A DNA stretch of 64,000 nucleotides, from the NCBI GenBank assembly GCA_001898415.1, contig MKTU01000039.1, positions 1 through 64,000 of the forward strand, in the 5' to 3' direction. This DNA is from Rhodanobacter sp. 67-28 (GTDB lineage: Bacteria > Pseudomonadota > Gammaproteobacteria > Xanthomonadales > Rhodanobacteraceae). Under the pieces are notes generated by a model. The model ran no database searches, had not been told where the DNA came from, and worked only from the letters and a program-made list of their open reading frames with translations. The translations under genes and the position numbers were made by a program. This document shows, in pieces, positions 21,434 to 30,239 of this stretch; the first letter of the stretch is position 1; every line of letters begins with the position of its first letter.

Positions 21434-22267
21434 ATGCACTCCAAGTATCCAAACCGCACGCGTTCCGGGATCCGGTTCGCCACACGCGTGGCAGCCCTCG
21501 CCGGCCTTGCCTCGCTGGCACCTGCCGCCCTGGCCACGTCTCCACATGCCTCTACGTTACCCGACCAAACATCTGTTGAGTGTCCCTCCGCGCAGAAGCT
21601 CCGGCCCCTGCTGAAGCTGGGCAACATCTATCTCGGCGAGCTACATGGCACAGTGGAATCACCCAACCTCGTGCGTTGCTTGACGGACGCGGAAGTGGCT
21701 GCCGGCGTTGCACCGCTCTTCGTCTCGCTCGAGCTGCCCGAGTTCGCCCGCGACGCCCACAACGGGGCTTGGGCCGGGGTGGACGGCAGGACGTCGCAGG
21801 CGATGATGTCGTTGGTCGAACATCTGGAGTCACTGGAAAAGCAGGGCAAGCTCACGCTGGACTTCCAGCTGACGGGCAAGGAGCAGAATGCCGTGCAGAT
21901 GAACAAGCAAGTGGGCGAGCACCTGCGCGATCTGGCTACCAAGGGCCGCCTCATTGCCCTGGGTGGAAGTCTTCACAGCCAACGAAAGCAGGCCATGATT
22001 CCGTCACTCACTTTTGCGCCAGCCGGTGCCTTTGTGGGCGATGGCATCAAGACGGTGATGATTGTCCACGCGCGCGATGGCACGGCCTGGAACTGCACAA
22101 AAACGTGCGGCGCGCACAAGGACAAAGGTTTCACTGGCATCAAGGCTGGCGAGCTCGTGGACGGTAGCGCATACGGCCATGACTATCTCTATGGTCTGGG
22201 TCAGGTCACTGCATCTCCCCCTGCATTCGCAAGCCCCAGACCCGGCTCGTCACGACCACCCCGCTGA
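21434..22267 (+). CDS. Exported ChaN/Tiki-like protein of unknown function
   Basis: The 277-residue product has a long signal peptide (about residues 1-37, with the core VAALAGLASLAPAALA). The mature part contains LGNIYLGELHGTVESPNLV, whose GExHGT motif and following acidic/aromatic segment (PLFVSLELPEF) resemble the ChaN/TraB/Tiki superfamily of heme-binding or metalloprotease-like folds. A second His-bearing segment is IALGGSLHSQRKQA. Two cysteines near the end (CTKTC) could form a disulfide. The ATG at 21434 gives the signal peptide; the longer open frame includes the antidote remnant and is not a gene. The family call is tentative. Confidence 0.55.
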   Translation: MHSKYPNRTRSGIRFATRVAALAGLASLAPAALATSPHASTLPDQTSVECPSAQKLRPLLKLGNIYLGELHGTVESPNLVRCLTDAEVAAGVAPLFVSLELPEFARDAHNGAWAGVDGRTSQAMMSLVEHLESLEKQGKLTLDFQLTGKEQNAVQMNKQVGEHLRDLATKGRLIALGGSLHSQRKQAMIPSLTFAPAGAFVGDGIKTVMIVHARDGTAWNCTKTCGAHKDKGFTGIKAGELVDGSAYGHDYLYGLGQVTASPPAFASPRPGSSRPPR

Positions 22268-22269
22268 GT

Positions 22270-22404
22270 GCACGAAAGCGTGGTAGCTGCACGGTCGATG
22301 GGCGCAACAAGGTCGGGCAGATGCGTTGCGCGCATCATGTCCTGGACGGCGTTGACGTGGCCTTGCATGGCGCGCTGGTTGCCGGTCAGGGCCCCCACCC
22401 GGAA
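22270..22404 (-). pseudogene. Possible gene relic on the minus strand
   Basis: Within the 283-bp gap before the FNT-family gene, a minus-strand frame contains a short protein-like stretch, ALTGNQRAMQGHVNAVQDMM followed by RATHLPDLVAPI. It resembles the start of phasin-like or other helical proteins by eye. The flanking sequence does not make a gene. Nothing else was seen in this gap. Confidence 0.2.
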
Positions 22405-22550
22405 ACGCCTGGCCCACGCACACCGGTCTTCACGCGCGCTTGCACCCGTTCGGTATGTCGTTGGCCTCCCCTGACGAGCGGTTCGCCGTATGCGGCGCGC
22501 TACGGCCACCCGGCAATTGCCGTGCAGACACGCGAGTGGATCGACCTGCG

Positions 22551-23426
22551 ATGACCAAGCCACCCTCCGAAACCCCGGACAAGCGTCCCTCCGGAACCGC
22601 GAACACGGCGGCCGGCGATGGCTTTGCGCTCTCGCGCGAGGAGAAGGACGAGGTCGAGAAAAAGCGGCCGCCCCGCGCTGCGGTCCTGCACGAGATCATC
22701 CGCAGCAACGGCGAGGAGGAACTCAAGCGCACTGTCCCGGCGCTGGCCTGGTCGTCGCTTGCCGCGGGGCTGTCGATGGGTTTCTCGATGCTGGCGCGCG
22801 GCGTGCTGCATCGTCACCTGGGTGGCGTGCCGGGTGGCTTCCTGATTGAGTCGCTCGGCTATCCGCTGGGCTTCCTGGTGGTGATCCTCTCGCGCCAGCA
22901 GCTGTTCACCGAGAACATCATGACCGCCGTGCTGCCGGTAATGACCGAGCCGGGCCTGAAGAACTTCCGCCGTTTCCTCAGGCTCTGGTCGGTAGTGCTG
23001 GCAGGGAACCTTGTCGGTGTCACGCTGTTCGCGTTCGGGCTGCTGCACCTGCAGCAGTTCGATGCCGCCACGCAGAAAGCGTTCGTCGAGATCGGCGAGG
23101 AGCTGATGCGCAATTCGCCCTGGCAGATGTTCACCAAGGGCATCCTGGCCGGCTGGCTGATATCGATGATGGTGTGGATGCTGGCCGCCAGCGAACGGTC
23201 CCGCTTCATCGTGATCGTGGTAACCACGTATGTCATCGCCATCGGCGGGTTCACCCACGCCATCGTGGGATCGGTCGAGGCCATGTACCTGGTGTTCGCC
23301 GGCGGGCTCGACTTCCTCGATTGCGTCACCGGTTTCGCACTGCCCACGCTGGCCGGCAACATCGTGGGCGGCAGCCTCATCTTCGCCCTGATCAGCCACG
23401 CCCAGGTGCGCAGTGACGGTGATTGA
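22551..23426 (+). CDS. FNT-family (formate/nitrite transporter) inner membrane protein, YfdC-like
   Basis: This 291-residue protein has a charged, cytoplasmic N-tail (about 65 residues, rich in Lys/Glu/Pro) and six membrane segments. FNT features include the half-helix region LGYPLGFLVVILSRQQLFTEN, WSVVLAGNLVGV, and the second half GGFTHAIVGSVEAM with GNIVGGSLIFA. YfdC-type members form pentameric channels; the permeating anion is unknown. The ATG at 22551 was chosen because the longer open frame adds residues unlike the family. It stands alone, next to an accessory patch. Confidence 0.85.
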   Translation: MTKPPSETPDKRPSGTANTAAGDGFALSREEKDEVEKKRPPRAAVLHEIIRSNGEEELKRTVPALAWSSLAAGLSMGFSMLARGVLHRHLGGVPGGFLIESLGYPLGFLVVILSRQQLFTENIMTAVLPVMTEPGLKNFRRFLRLWSVVLAGNLVGVTLFAFGLLHLQQFDAATQKAFVEIGEELMRNSPWQMFTKGILAGWLISMMVWMLAASERSRFIVIVVTTYVIAIGGFTHAIVGSVEAMYLVFAGGLDFLDCVTGFALPTLAGNIVGGSLIFALISHAQVRSDGD

Positions 23427-23543
23427 GTGCCCCGGCTGGGCCACCCCGGCGGGAAGCGTCGCGCAGGGTTCACGACCCGCTTCGCAAAGTTGACGGGAAT
23501 TCGACACACAGCCCGGTGTTCGGGCGCGAAAAGGCAGGTGTAC

Positions 23544-25112
23544 ATGCGGCAACTGATGGGTGTGCTTGGCGCCGCGTTGCTCGGCATCGTCGTGGCGGGT
23601 TGTTCGCCGCCAGTCCCGGTGGTCAAGCCGGTGTCGAAGGCGTTGCCGCCGACGGTGGGCACGCCGGCAGCGCGCTACGTGCATGCGGAAACCGGCAAGC
23701 ACCAGGATCAATCGGGCTTCCGCCTGCTGACCCACAACACGAACGCGCTGATGAGCCGCGTGGCGCTGGCCGACCACGCGCAGCATTCGCTGGATCTGCA
23801 GTACTACATCTTCGACAACGACGCGACCGGGCGACTGATGGCGCAGCGCCTGCTGGCCGCGGCCGACCGTGGCGTGCGCGTGCGCCTGCTGGTGGACGAC
23901 ATCAACGCCAGCCAGGCGATCGACCTGTTCGACGCGCTGGATACCCACCCGAACATCGAGGTGCGCCTGTTCAACCCGTTCGCCACGAAGAAGCCGTCGG
24001 TATTCTCCAAGGCTGCCCAGTTTCTGCTCGACACGCACCGGCTGAACCGGCGCATGCACAACAAGTCGTTCATCGCCGACGGCAACGTGGCGATCGTCGG
24101 CGGACGCAACATCGGCGATGCGTATTTCGACGCGGGCGAGGACACCCATTTCCGCGACCTCGACCTGATCGCGATCGGCCCGGTGGTGCCGCAGGCCTCG
24201 CATGCCTTCGACGAGTACTGGAACTGCGACGCGGCTTATCCGGTGAAGGCATTCCATGGCAAGCATGCCGATCATGTCGACCTGGCGAAACTGCGGACAG
24301 AACTGGCGCACGATGCGCGCGCGTTCGCGCAATCGGATTACGCCCAGGCCACGCTGGACGCCCTGCCCTACGGCGCCTCCGCCGACCGCAAGGGCCAGTG
24401 GTTCTGGGGGCCGGCCACGCTGGTGGCCGACCAGCCGGCCAAGATCGAGGCGACCGAGGACCAGCCCGAGCTGCGCATCGGCCCGGACATCAAGGCGATG
24501 GCGGATGGCACGCAGCACGAGTTGCTGCTGATCTCGCCCTACTTCATCCCCGGCGAGCGCGGCACGGCCTATCTCGATGCGCTGGCCAGGCGCGGGGTGA
24601 CGGTCAAGGTGCTGACCAATTCGCTGGCCTCGAACGACGAGCCGATCGTGTATTCGGGATATTCGCGCTATCGCCGCCCGCTGCTGGAAAGCGGCGTGCA
24701 GCTGTACGAATTGCGACCTGCCGCGGGTGCGCCGCAACGGGTCACCACCGGGGGCACCTCCTCCGGCGTCAGCCTGCATGCCAAGGCCATCGTGGTGGAT
24801 CGGCGCAAGGTGTTCATCGGCTCGATGAACATGGATGCCCGCTCGAAACTGCTCAACACCGAGATGGGCATCATCGTCGACTGTCCGCCGCTGGCCGCGG
24901 CGGTCACCGCATTCTTCGACAGCGCCACGCGGCCCGAACACGCCTACCGCGTGACCCTGAAGCAGGACGGCTCGGCGCATGGCGGGGCCATGCAATGGCA
25001 GGCCACCGAACACGGCAAGCCGGTGACCTACGACCACGACCCCGGTGCCACCACCGGTCGCCGGGTCGAGGTGCAGATGCTCAAGCTGCTGCCGCTGGAA
25101 AGCCTGCTCTAG
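23544..25112 (+). CDS. Phospholipase-D-family lipoprotein, cardiolipin synthase C (ClsC)-like
   Basis: The 522-residue protein has a lipoprotein signal (VAGC at residues 17-20) and two HxKxxxxD catalytic motifs, HNKSFIADGNVAIVGG and HAKAIVVDRRKVFIGS. This architecture is shared with E. coli ClsC (YmdC), which makes cardiolipin from phosphatidylethanolamine and phosphatidylglycerol. ClsC itself is not a typical lipoprotein, so location at the outer face of the inner membrane or in the periplasm is inferred. The ATG at 23544 follows GGCAGG. Its stop shares CTAG with the convergent GlxA-type gene. Confidence 0.8.
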   Translation: MRQLMGVLGAALLGIVVAGCSPPVPVVKPVSKALPPTVGTPAARYVHAETGKHQDQSGFRLLTHNTNALMSRVALADHAQHSLDLQYYIFDNDATGRLMAQRLLAAADRGVRVRLLVDDINASQAIDLFDALDTHPNIEVRLFNPFATKKPSVFSKAAQFLLDTHRLNRRMHNKSFIADGNVAIVGGRNIGDAYFDAGEDTHFRDLDLIAIGPVVPQASHAFDEYWNCDAAYPVKAFHGKHADHVDLAKLRTELAHDARAFAQSDYAQATLDALPYGASADRKGQWFWGPATLVADQPAKIEATEDQPELRIGPDIKAMADGTQHELLLISPYFIPGERGTAYLDALARRGVTVKVLTNSLASNDEPIVYSGYSRYRRPLLESGVQLYELRPAAGAPQRVTTGGTSSGVSLHAKAIVVDRRKVFIGSMNMDARSKLLNTEMGIIVDCPPLAAAVTAFFDSATRPEHAYRVTLKQDGSAHGGAMQWQATEHGKPVTYDHDPGATTGRRVEVQMLKLLPLESLL

Positions 25113-26080
25113 GAGCGTGGCCGCACCGACGCCGGACGGTCGTCGGCATGCGCTGCCCACAAGCGGCGCAGCTGCCGTGCCGAACCCAGGCCCGCGCACT
25201 CGGCCGCCCGCTCCACGTTGTCGCCGTTGGCCAGCGCCTGCCGCGCAAGCGCCAGCCGCAGACGCGCGTGGTAGCGGTTGACCGACATGCCGCTGGCTTC
25301 GCGGAAGTGGCGCGTGAGGCTGCGCACGCTCAGGTGGCCGATGTCGGCCAGCCGCGCCAGCGGCCAGTCCTGCGCGGGCGCCTTGAGCAGTGCATCCTGC
25401 ACGCGGTGGATGGCCATGTTCATGTGGTTGCGCCCTTCCAGCCACGGCGACAGCGCCGGGTCGCCGGCGGCGCGGCGCATGTAGACGGCCATTTCCCGCG
25501 CCACGGCGACGGCCAGGCGCGGCGAGCCGAGCCTGGCGATCAGGTGCAGCGCGAGGTCGATGCCGGCGGTGATGCCGGCGCTGGTGCAGACCTCGCCGTC
25601 TTCCACGAACACGCGGCTGTCCAGCACCTCGGCCGCCGGCGCCAGTTGGCGCAGCTCGTCGAGCAGGCTGTGGTGCGTGGTGCAGCGTCTCCCGTCGAGC
25701 AGGCCGGCGGCGGCGGCCAGCAGCGCGCCGGAACAGACGCAGGCCAGCGGCCGGCCAGCGACGACATGGCGCCGCAACCAGGCCACCAGCGCCTTGCCGG
25801 CCGCCGACGACAACAGGCGCGCGGCGCTGCCGGTGGCACCGCACACCACGATCAGCGCGTGCTCGGCCAGCAGCGCCGGCAGCGGCTCGACGCCGGCAAG
25901 GCCCACGCCGAGCGCAGTCGGTGCCGCCTCGCCCGCCGCCACCGGCGCCATCAGCCGCAGGCGCACCGGCAAGCCCATCGCCGCGGCAATGCGAAAGGCG
26001 TCGGCGGCACCGGCCAGATCCAGCAGGATCAGGTCCGGCGGCAGCACGAAGCACACCTCAGTGATCGGCGAGGACGTCAT
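25109..26080 (-). CDS. GlxA-type AraC-family regulator with DJ-1/PfpI domain
   Basis: The N-terminal half (about residues 1-180) is a DJ-1/PfpI domain (EVCFVLPPDLILLDLAGAAD at its start, ACVCSGALLAAAAGLLDGRR at the nucleophile-elbow position). The C-terminal half is an AraC helix-turn-helix pair (LARLADIGHLSVRSLTRHF and AAECAGLGSARQLRRLW). Such regulators respond to small amino or quaternary ammonium compounds. The ATG at 26080 lies inside the upstream hydrolase gene, overlapping it by 23 bp, so the two are co-transcribed and the regulator probably controls the hydrolase. Confidence 0.85.
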   Translation of the reverse strand: MTSSPITEVCFVLPPDLILLDLAGAADAFRIAAAMGLPVRLRLMAPVAAGEAAPTALGVGLAGVEPLPALLAEHALIVVCGATGSAARLLSSAAGKALVAWLRRHVVAGRPLACVCSGALLAAAAGLLDGRRCTTHHSLLDELRQLAPAAEVLDSRVFVEDGEVCTSAGITAGIDLALHLIARLGSPRLAVAVAREMAVYMRRAAGDPALSPWLEGRNHMNMAIHRVQDALLKAPAQDWPLARLADIGHLSVRSLTRHFREASGMSVNRYHARLRLALARQALANGDNVERAAECAGLGSARQLRRLWAAHADDRPASVRPRS

Positions 26081-26606
26081 CGACGGTGCGGATGCGGGCA
26101 AAGCGTCCATCCAGAACCAGTTCCGTGCGTTGCTTGATGTCCTGCGCATCGTAGCGAGTGCCGCTGCCGGCGTGGACCATCGGAAAGGTCAGCGTGGCCT
26201 CGGTGACGTAGTCGACGTCGAAGCCGAGATCGGAAGCGACCCGGGCAGTCGTCTCGCAGCATTGCTCGCTGCGGATGCCGCTGATGATGACGCGGCCGAT
26301 GCCGCGCTCGCGCAGCCATGCCTGCAGGCCGGTGCCGGTGAACGCGTTGTGCACCTGCTTGCGAAACACCGTGTCGTGCACCTGCGGCACCCACGCCATC
26401 GGCTGCACCAGCCCCGACGCCACGCTGAAGTGACCGGCAGCCTCCTCGTGCAGGATGCGCACGATCGGCCAGCCGCGGGCGCTCGCGCCGTCGATCAGCT
26501 GCAGCAGCTTCTCGCGGAACGTCGGCACGTCGTCTTCGCGCCAGTACGGCGCGTGCAGGAACGATTGCTGCACGTCGATGACCAGCAAGGCGGGGGTGTC
26601 GGACAT
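26058..26606 (-). CDS. Isochorismatase-fold cysteine hydrolase
   Basis: The 182-residue protein has the catalytic triad of the family: D11 in LLVIDVQQSF, K83 in TVFRKQVHNAF and C116 in GIRSEQCCETTARVA. Members hydrolyse amides or isochorismate-like substrates (nicotinamidase, YcaC and others). The substrate is not evident; the paired GlxA-type regulator suggests a nitrogen compound. The gene is complete and normal in length. Confidence 0.85.
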   Translation of the reverse strand: MSDTPALLVIDVQQSFLHAPYWREDDVPTFREKLLQLIDGASARGWPIVRILHEEAAGHFSVASGLVQPMAWVPQVHDTVFRKQVHNAFTGTGLQAWLRERGIGRVIISGIRSEQCCETTARVASDLGFDVDYVTEATLTFPMVHAGSGTRYDAQDIKQRTELVLDGRFARIRTVDDVLADH

Positions 26607-26692
26607 GGGGCGACTCCATCATGGGGGAGCCGTCACTCTAGGCAGCCGCTGCGTCCTCGACGAGCCCTGCACCGGACCCGGAGCGGACCGAT

Positions 26693-26795
26693 CCGGCCAA
26701 GCTTTTCCGGCCAACCCTTTCCGGCCAACCCTTTCCGGCCAAACTTTCCGGCCAACTCTTTCCGGCCAAACTCGCCGGCCAAACTCGCCGGCAGA
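26693..26795. repeat. Tandem 13-14 bp minisatellite
   Basis: CCGGCCAA occurs seven times at 26693, 26707, 26721, 26735, 26748, 26762 and 26775, with a degenerate eighth copy at 26788. The period is 13-14 bp. The linkers change gradually from CCCTTT to ACTTT to ACTCG. The array lies upstream of the isochorismatase-fold gene and just downstream of the TMEM175-type gene. Confidence 0.85.
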
Positions 26796-26802
26796 ACCCG
26801 CC

Positions 26803-27387
26803 TCAGTGCGGCGCCCGTCCCGCCACCCGTTCGATGCGCCGGTCCGGCACCAGCCACAGCAGGGCGGCCACGCCATACAGCAGTTGCGCGATCCACGCGG
26901 CGCGGAACGAGACGAGGATGGCACTGGCGTAGATCACCGGCGAGAGTTTTCCCTTCCAGTCGCCGCCGACGGCGCGGGCCAGCGCGGATGCCCGGCCCTC
27001 GGCGCGGATCAGCGCGCGTTGCAGCATCCAGTACGCCAGCGCCGCCATCAGCAGCACCACGCCGTACAGCGCCGTCGGCCCCTGCGCGAAGTGGTTTTCG
27101 CCCATCCAGCCGGTGGCGAACGGCAGCAGCGACAGCCAGAACAGCAGATGCAGGTTGGCCCACAACACCGCGCCGCTGACCGGGCCGGCCAGTTGCAGCA
27201 TGTGGTGGTGGTTGTTCCAGTAGATGCCCACGTAGACGAAGCTCAGCACGTAGCTGAGAAACACCGGTGCCATCGGCAGCAACGCCGCCAGCGTCTCGCC
27301 GTGCGGCACCTTCATCTCCAGCACCATGATGGTGATGATGATGGCGAGCACGCCGTCGCTGAACGCCTCGAGTCGGTTCTTGTGCAT
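26803..27387 (-). CDS. TMEM175-family (DUF1211) potassium channel-like protein
   Basis: The 194-residue membrane protein starts MHKNRLEAFSDGVLAIIITI, containing the FSDG signature of the bacterial TMEM175/DUF1211 family, which forms leak-type K+ channels as tetramers of six-helix units. About five or six hydrophobic segments follow (VFLSYVLSFVYVGIYW, VLWANLHLLFWLSLLPF, LYGVVLLMAALAYWML and others). The ATG at 27387 is chosen by this family start; the longer open frame upstream is an antisense shadow of cysK. It may set membrane potential or potassium leak. Confidence 0.88.
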   Translation of the reverse strand: MHKNRLEAFSDGVLAIIITIMVLEMKVPHGETLAALLPMAPVFLSYVLSFVYVGIYWNNHHHMLQLAGPVSGAVLWANLHLLFWLSLLPFATGWMGENHFAQGPTALYGVVLLMAALAYWMLQRALIRAEGRASALARAVGGDWKGKLSPVIYASAILVSFRAAWIAQLLYGVAALLWLVPDRRIERVAGRAPH

Positions 27388-27466
27388 CGTCGCCCCGGGA
27401 TCGATCGAAGCCGAGTATCCGACGAGGCGCCCCGGGGCGCGAGCCCCGGTTGCCATGCAGCCGCGC

Positions 27467-28405
27467 TCAAACCTCGTCGGAACCCTCGTTGACGCCCTCG
27501 AACAGGAAGGTCGACAGGTAGCGTTCGCCGGTGTCGGGCAGCATCGCGAGCAGGACCGATCCGGCCGGCGCGTCCTTCGCCACTTCAAGCGCCGCGGCCA
27601 GCGTGCCGCCGGAGGACAGCCCGGTGAAGATACCCTCGCGCCGGGCCAGTTCCCTCGCGGTGTCGCGCGCCACCACGTCATCGACGGTGACGATCCGGTC
27701 GACCACCTTGGCATTGAGCACGGCGGGCACGAAGTCCGGCGTCCAGCCCTGGATCTTGTGCGGCTGCCATTCCTTGCCGCCGAGCAGCGAGGCGCCGGCC
27801 GGCTCCGCGCCAATCACCTTGACCTGCGGCCGAGCCACTTTCAGCACCTCCCCCACGCCGGTGAGCGTGCCGCCGGTGCCCCAGCCGCTGACGAAGTAGT
27901 CCAGTCGCCGGCCGGCGAAGTCGCCGAGCACCTCGGCTGCCGTGGTCTGGCGGTGGTAGGCGGGGTTGGCGGGATTCTCGAACTGGTCGGCGAGGAACCA
28001 GCCATGCTGTTTCGCCAGTTCGGCGGCCTTTTCCACCATGCCGGTACCGCGTGCCGCACCGGGGGTGAGCACCACCTTGCCGCCATAGGCGCGGATCAGC
28101 TTGCGCCGCTCCAGCGAGAACGTGTCGGACATCACCGCCACGAACGGATAGCCGCGCGCCGCGCACACGGCGGCCAGCGCCACGCCGGTATTGCCGGACG
28201 TGGCCTCCACCACGGTCTGCCCGGGTTTGAGCGTGCCGCGCTGCTCGGCGTCCAGGATGATCGCCAGGGCGAGTCGGTCCTTCACCGAACCGGCCGGGTT
28301 GAACGCCTCGATCTTCACGTAGATGCTCACGTGTGCGGGCGCCAGGCGGCGCAGTTTCACGATCGGTGTGCGGCCGATGGTGTCCAGGATGTTGTCGTAG
28401 ATCAT
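27467..28405 (-). CDS. cysK: Cysteine synthase A (O-acetylserine sulfhydrylase)
   Basis: CysK joins sulfide to O-acetylserine to make cysteine. The 312-residue PLP enzyme has the Schiff-base lysine in NPAGSVKDR (residue 42), the substrate loop TSGNTG, and the phosphate-binding GTGGTLTG. The start at 28405 has a strong GGAGA ribosome site; the open frame upstream is not used. cysG lies directly upstream on the same strand (76 bp) and a CysB-like gene beyond it, so sulfide production and fixation are physically linked. Confidence 0.93.
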   Translation of the reverse strand: MIYDNILDTIGRTPIVKLRRLAPAHVSIYVKIEAFNPAGSVKDRLALAIILDAEQRGTLKPGQTVVEATSGNTGVALAAVCAARGYPFVAVMSDTFSLERRKLIRAYGGKVVLTPGAARGTGMVEKAAELAKQHGWFLADQFENPANPAYHRQTTAAEVLGDFAGRRLDYFVSGWGTGGTLTGVGEVLKVARPQVKVIGAEPAGASLLGGKEWQPHKIQGWTPDFVPAVLNAKVVDRIVTVDDVVARDTARELARREGIFTGLSSGGTLAAALEVAKDAPAGSVLLAMLPDTGERYLSTFLFEGVNEGSDEV

Positions 28406-28481
28406 GGGTGTCTCCTCGGGGAATCGGGCGTGAGGAACGGGCGCATGGACGAAGGCAGATGATGCGCCGATTCGGGATCGG

Positions 28482-29948
28482 TCAACAGGCGGCGCGATGG
28501 ATCGCCTCGAGCACGCCATCGCGCGCCGCCGCGGCGGCGGGCAAGGCGTGCACGGTCGCGCCCAGCGGGGCGGCGCCGAACCAGGCCAGCGACGGCGCCA
28601 AGGCGGCCACCTCGCCCAGGATCAGCAGCGCCGGCGAGCTCACGGCATGGGCTGCGGCTCGCTCGGCAAGGTTGCCCAGCACGCCGCAGACCACGCGCTG
28701 GTTCGGCAGCGAGCCGTTTTCGATCAGGGCGAACGGCGTGGACGCAGCGCGGCCGTGTTCGACCAGGCGCGCCTGCAGGGTCGCCAGCTCGTTCACGCCC
28801 ATGTAGATCGCCAGCGTCTGCCGCTCCTGCGCCAGCGCAGGCCAGTCCACGGTGTCGTGCGAATCGCGGCAATGCGCGGTGACGAAGCGCACTGACTGGG
28901 CGCGCTCGCGATGAGTCAGCGGCACCCCCGAGTACGCCGCGCAGGCCACGGCGGCGGTGATGCCGGGCACCACTTCGAAAGGAATCGCGTGGGCGTGCAG
29001 GAACTCCAGCTCCTCGCCGCCGCGACCGAACACGAACGGGTCGCCGCCCTTCAGCCGCACCACCCGCTTGCCGGCACGCGCATGCTCCAGCAGCAAGGCG
29101 TGGATCGCCTCCTGCGTGGTGTGGTGCCGGCCGGCCTGCTTGCCGACCTCGATCCGCTCGGCATCGCGCCGGGCCAGCGCCAGCACGCCGGCACCGACCA
29201 GCCGGTCGTGCAGGATCACGTCGGCCTCGTTGAGCGCGCGCAATGCACGCAAGGTCAACAGGCCCGGATCGCCGGGGCCGGCGCCCACCAGCACCACCGA
29301 ACCGGTGGCCGGCGACGGCGCGTCGGCGAGAGCATGTTCCGCCGCCGCCTGCGCCTCGCCATCTCGCTGCTGGCGCAACAATTGCACCACCGGCCCGGCC
29401 AGCAGGCTGTCGTAGAAGGCGCGTCGCGCCGCCAGTGCGGGAAAACGGGCACGAATGCGCGGGCGCAGCCGGGCCATCAGCCGGGCCAGCGCGCCCAGCG
29501 AATCATCCAGCAGCGCTTCCAGCCGCTCGCGCAGCAGGCGCGAGAGCATCGGCGCCTCGCCGCCGCTGGAGATCGCGATGGTCAGCGGTGCGCGGTCGAT
29601 CACCGCCGGCACGTGGAAGCTGGACAGCGCCGCATCGTCGACCACGTTGACGAAGATCCGGCGCAACTCGCCCAGACTGGCCACCAGCGCGTTGATCTCG
29701 CGATCGGGCGTGGCCGCCACCACCAGCCACACGCGCTCCAGCCAGCTCTCGCGGAACGGATCGGTGCGATGGGCGATACGACCCTGCCGCACCCAGCGCT
29801 GCAGGCGCGGCGTGAGGCTGGGCGCGTTCACCGTCACCTGCGCCCGAGCCTGCAGCAGTGCTGCCACCTTGCGCTCGGCCACCGCGCCGCCGCCGACCAC
29901 CAGCACGGCGCGCTGCGACAACGAGGCAAAGATCGGGTAGAGCTTCAT
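28482..29948 (-). CDS. cysG: Siroheme synthase CysG (trifunctional)
   Basis: CysG makes siroheme, the prosthetic group of sulfite and nitrite reductases, from uroporphyrinogen III. The N-terminal dehydrogenase/ferrochelatase half has [20 protein letters not shown] and AVAERK (NAD site). The C-terminal SUMT half has [37 protein letters not shown] and [19 protein letters not shown]. The 488-residue length is near that of E. coli CysG. The ATG at 29948 (MKLYPIF) matches the family. The cysI product encoded at 55589-57283 needs its product. Confidence 0.95.
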   Translation of the reverse strand: MKLYPIFASLSQRAVLVVGGGAVAERKVAALLQARAQVTVNAPSLTPRLQRWVRQGRIAHRTDPFRESWLERVWLVVAATPDREINALVASLGELRRIFVNVVDDAALSSFHVPAVIDRAPLTIAISSGGEAPMLSRLLRERLEALLDDSLGALARLMARLRPRIRARFPALAARRAFYDSLLAGPVVQLLRQQRDGEAQAAAEHALADAPSPATGSVVLVGAGPGDPGLLTLRALRALNEADVILHDRLVGAGVLALARRDAERIEVGKQAGRHHTTQEAIHALLLEHARAGKRVVRLKGGDPFVFGRGGEELEFLHAHAIPFEVVPGITAAVACAAYSGVPLTHRERAQSVRFVTAHCRDSHDTVDWPALAQERQTLAIYMGVNELATLQARLVEHGRAASTPFALIENGSLPNQRVVCGVLGNLAERAAAHAVSSPALLILGEVAALAPSLAWFGAAPLGATVHALPAAAAARDGVLEAIHRAAC

Positions 29949-30060
29949 GCGCAGGAATGGCCGGAGCAAGGGGTTCGCCTACGCTACGAAGCCGCCGCCG
30001 GCACCACAAATGATTTGTGCCTTGGTGCTTATGCCGTCGCGGCATGACCGGCAGGCCTGA

Positions 30061-30095
30061 TTGACATGCAACACGAATGGACGTATAGACGTCCA
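30061..30095 (+). promoter_or_regulatory. Promoter with palindromic element upstream of cysB/cysG
   Basis: A perfect -35 TTGACA (30061-30066) is followed after 17 bp by TATAGA (30084-30089), reading toward the LysR gene. The -10 lies inside the palindrome GGACGT-N4-ACGTCC (30079-30094). The 19 bases 30077-30095 match, with one mismatch, the reverse strand at 59248-59266 just upstream of cysJ. The site lies between the divergent cysG and cysB-like genes and so could regulate both. Confidence 0.6.
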
Positions 30096-30239
30096 ATATG
30101 AAAGTATGTCATTCCATCGACAAGGGTATCCGTGGCGACCGGCCAGGGGCTCGTCACGTCGGCGGCCGGGGGATTGCACGATGTATGCGCAGCTGCATCG
30201 CCCATCCGTCCCCCGACCATCGCCCACGGACTCCTGCCC

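Noticed and set aside
22500-26054. 1184-codon minus-strand open frame
   Set aside because: It runs antisense through the FNT and ClsC-like genes and out of frame through the GlxA-type gene; no domains, low-complexity Arg/Gln/His stretches.
26619-26924. Minus-strand frame with a repeated Gly-Arg-Lys type peptide
   Set aside because: It merely translates the minisatellite and is out of frame with the TMEM175-type gene.
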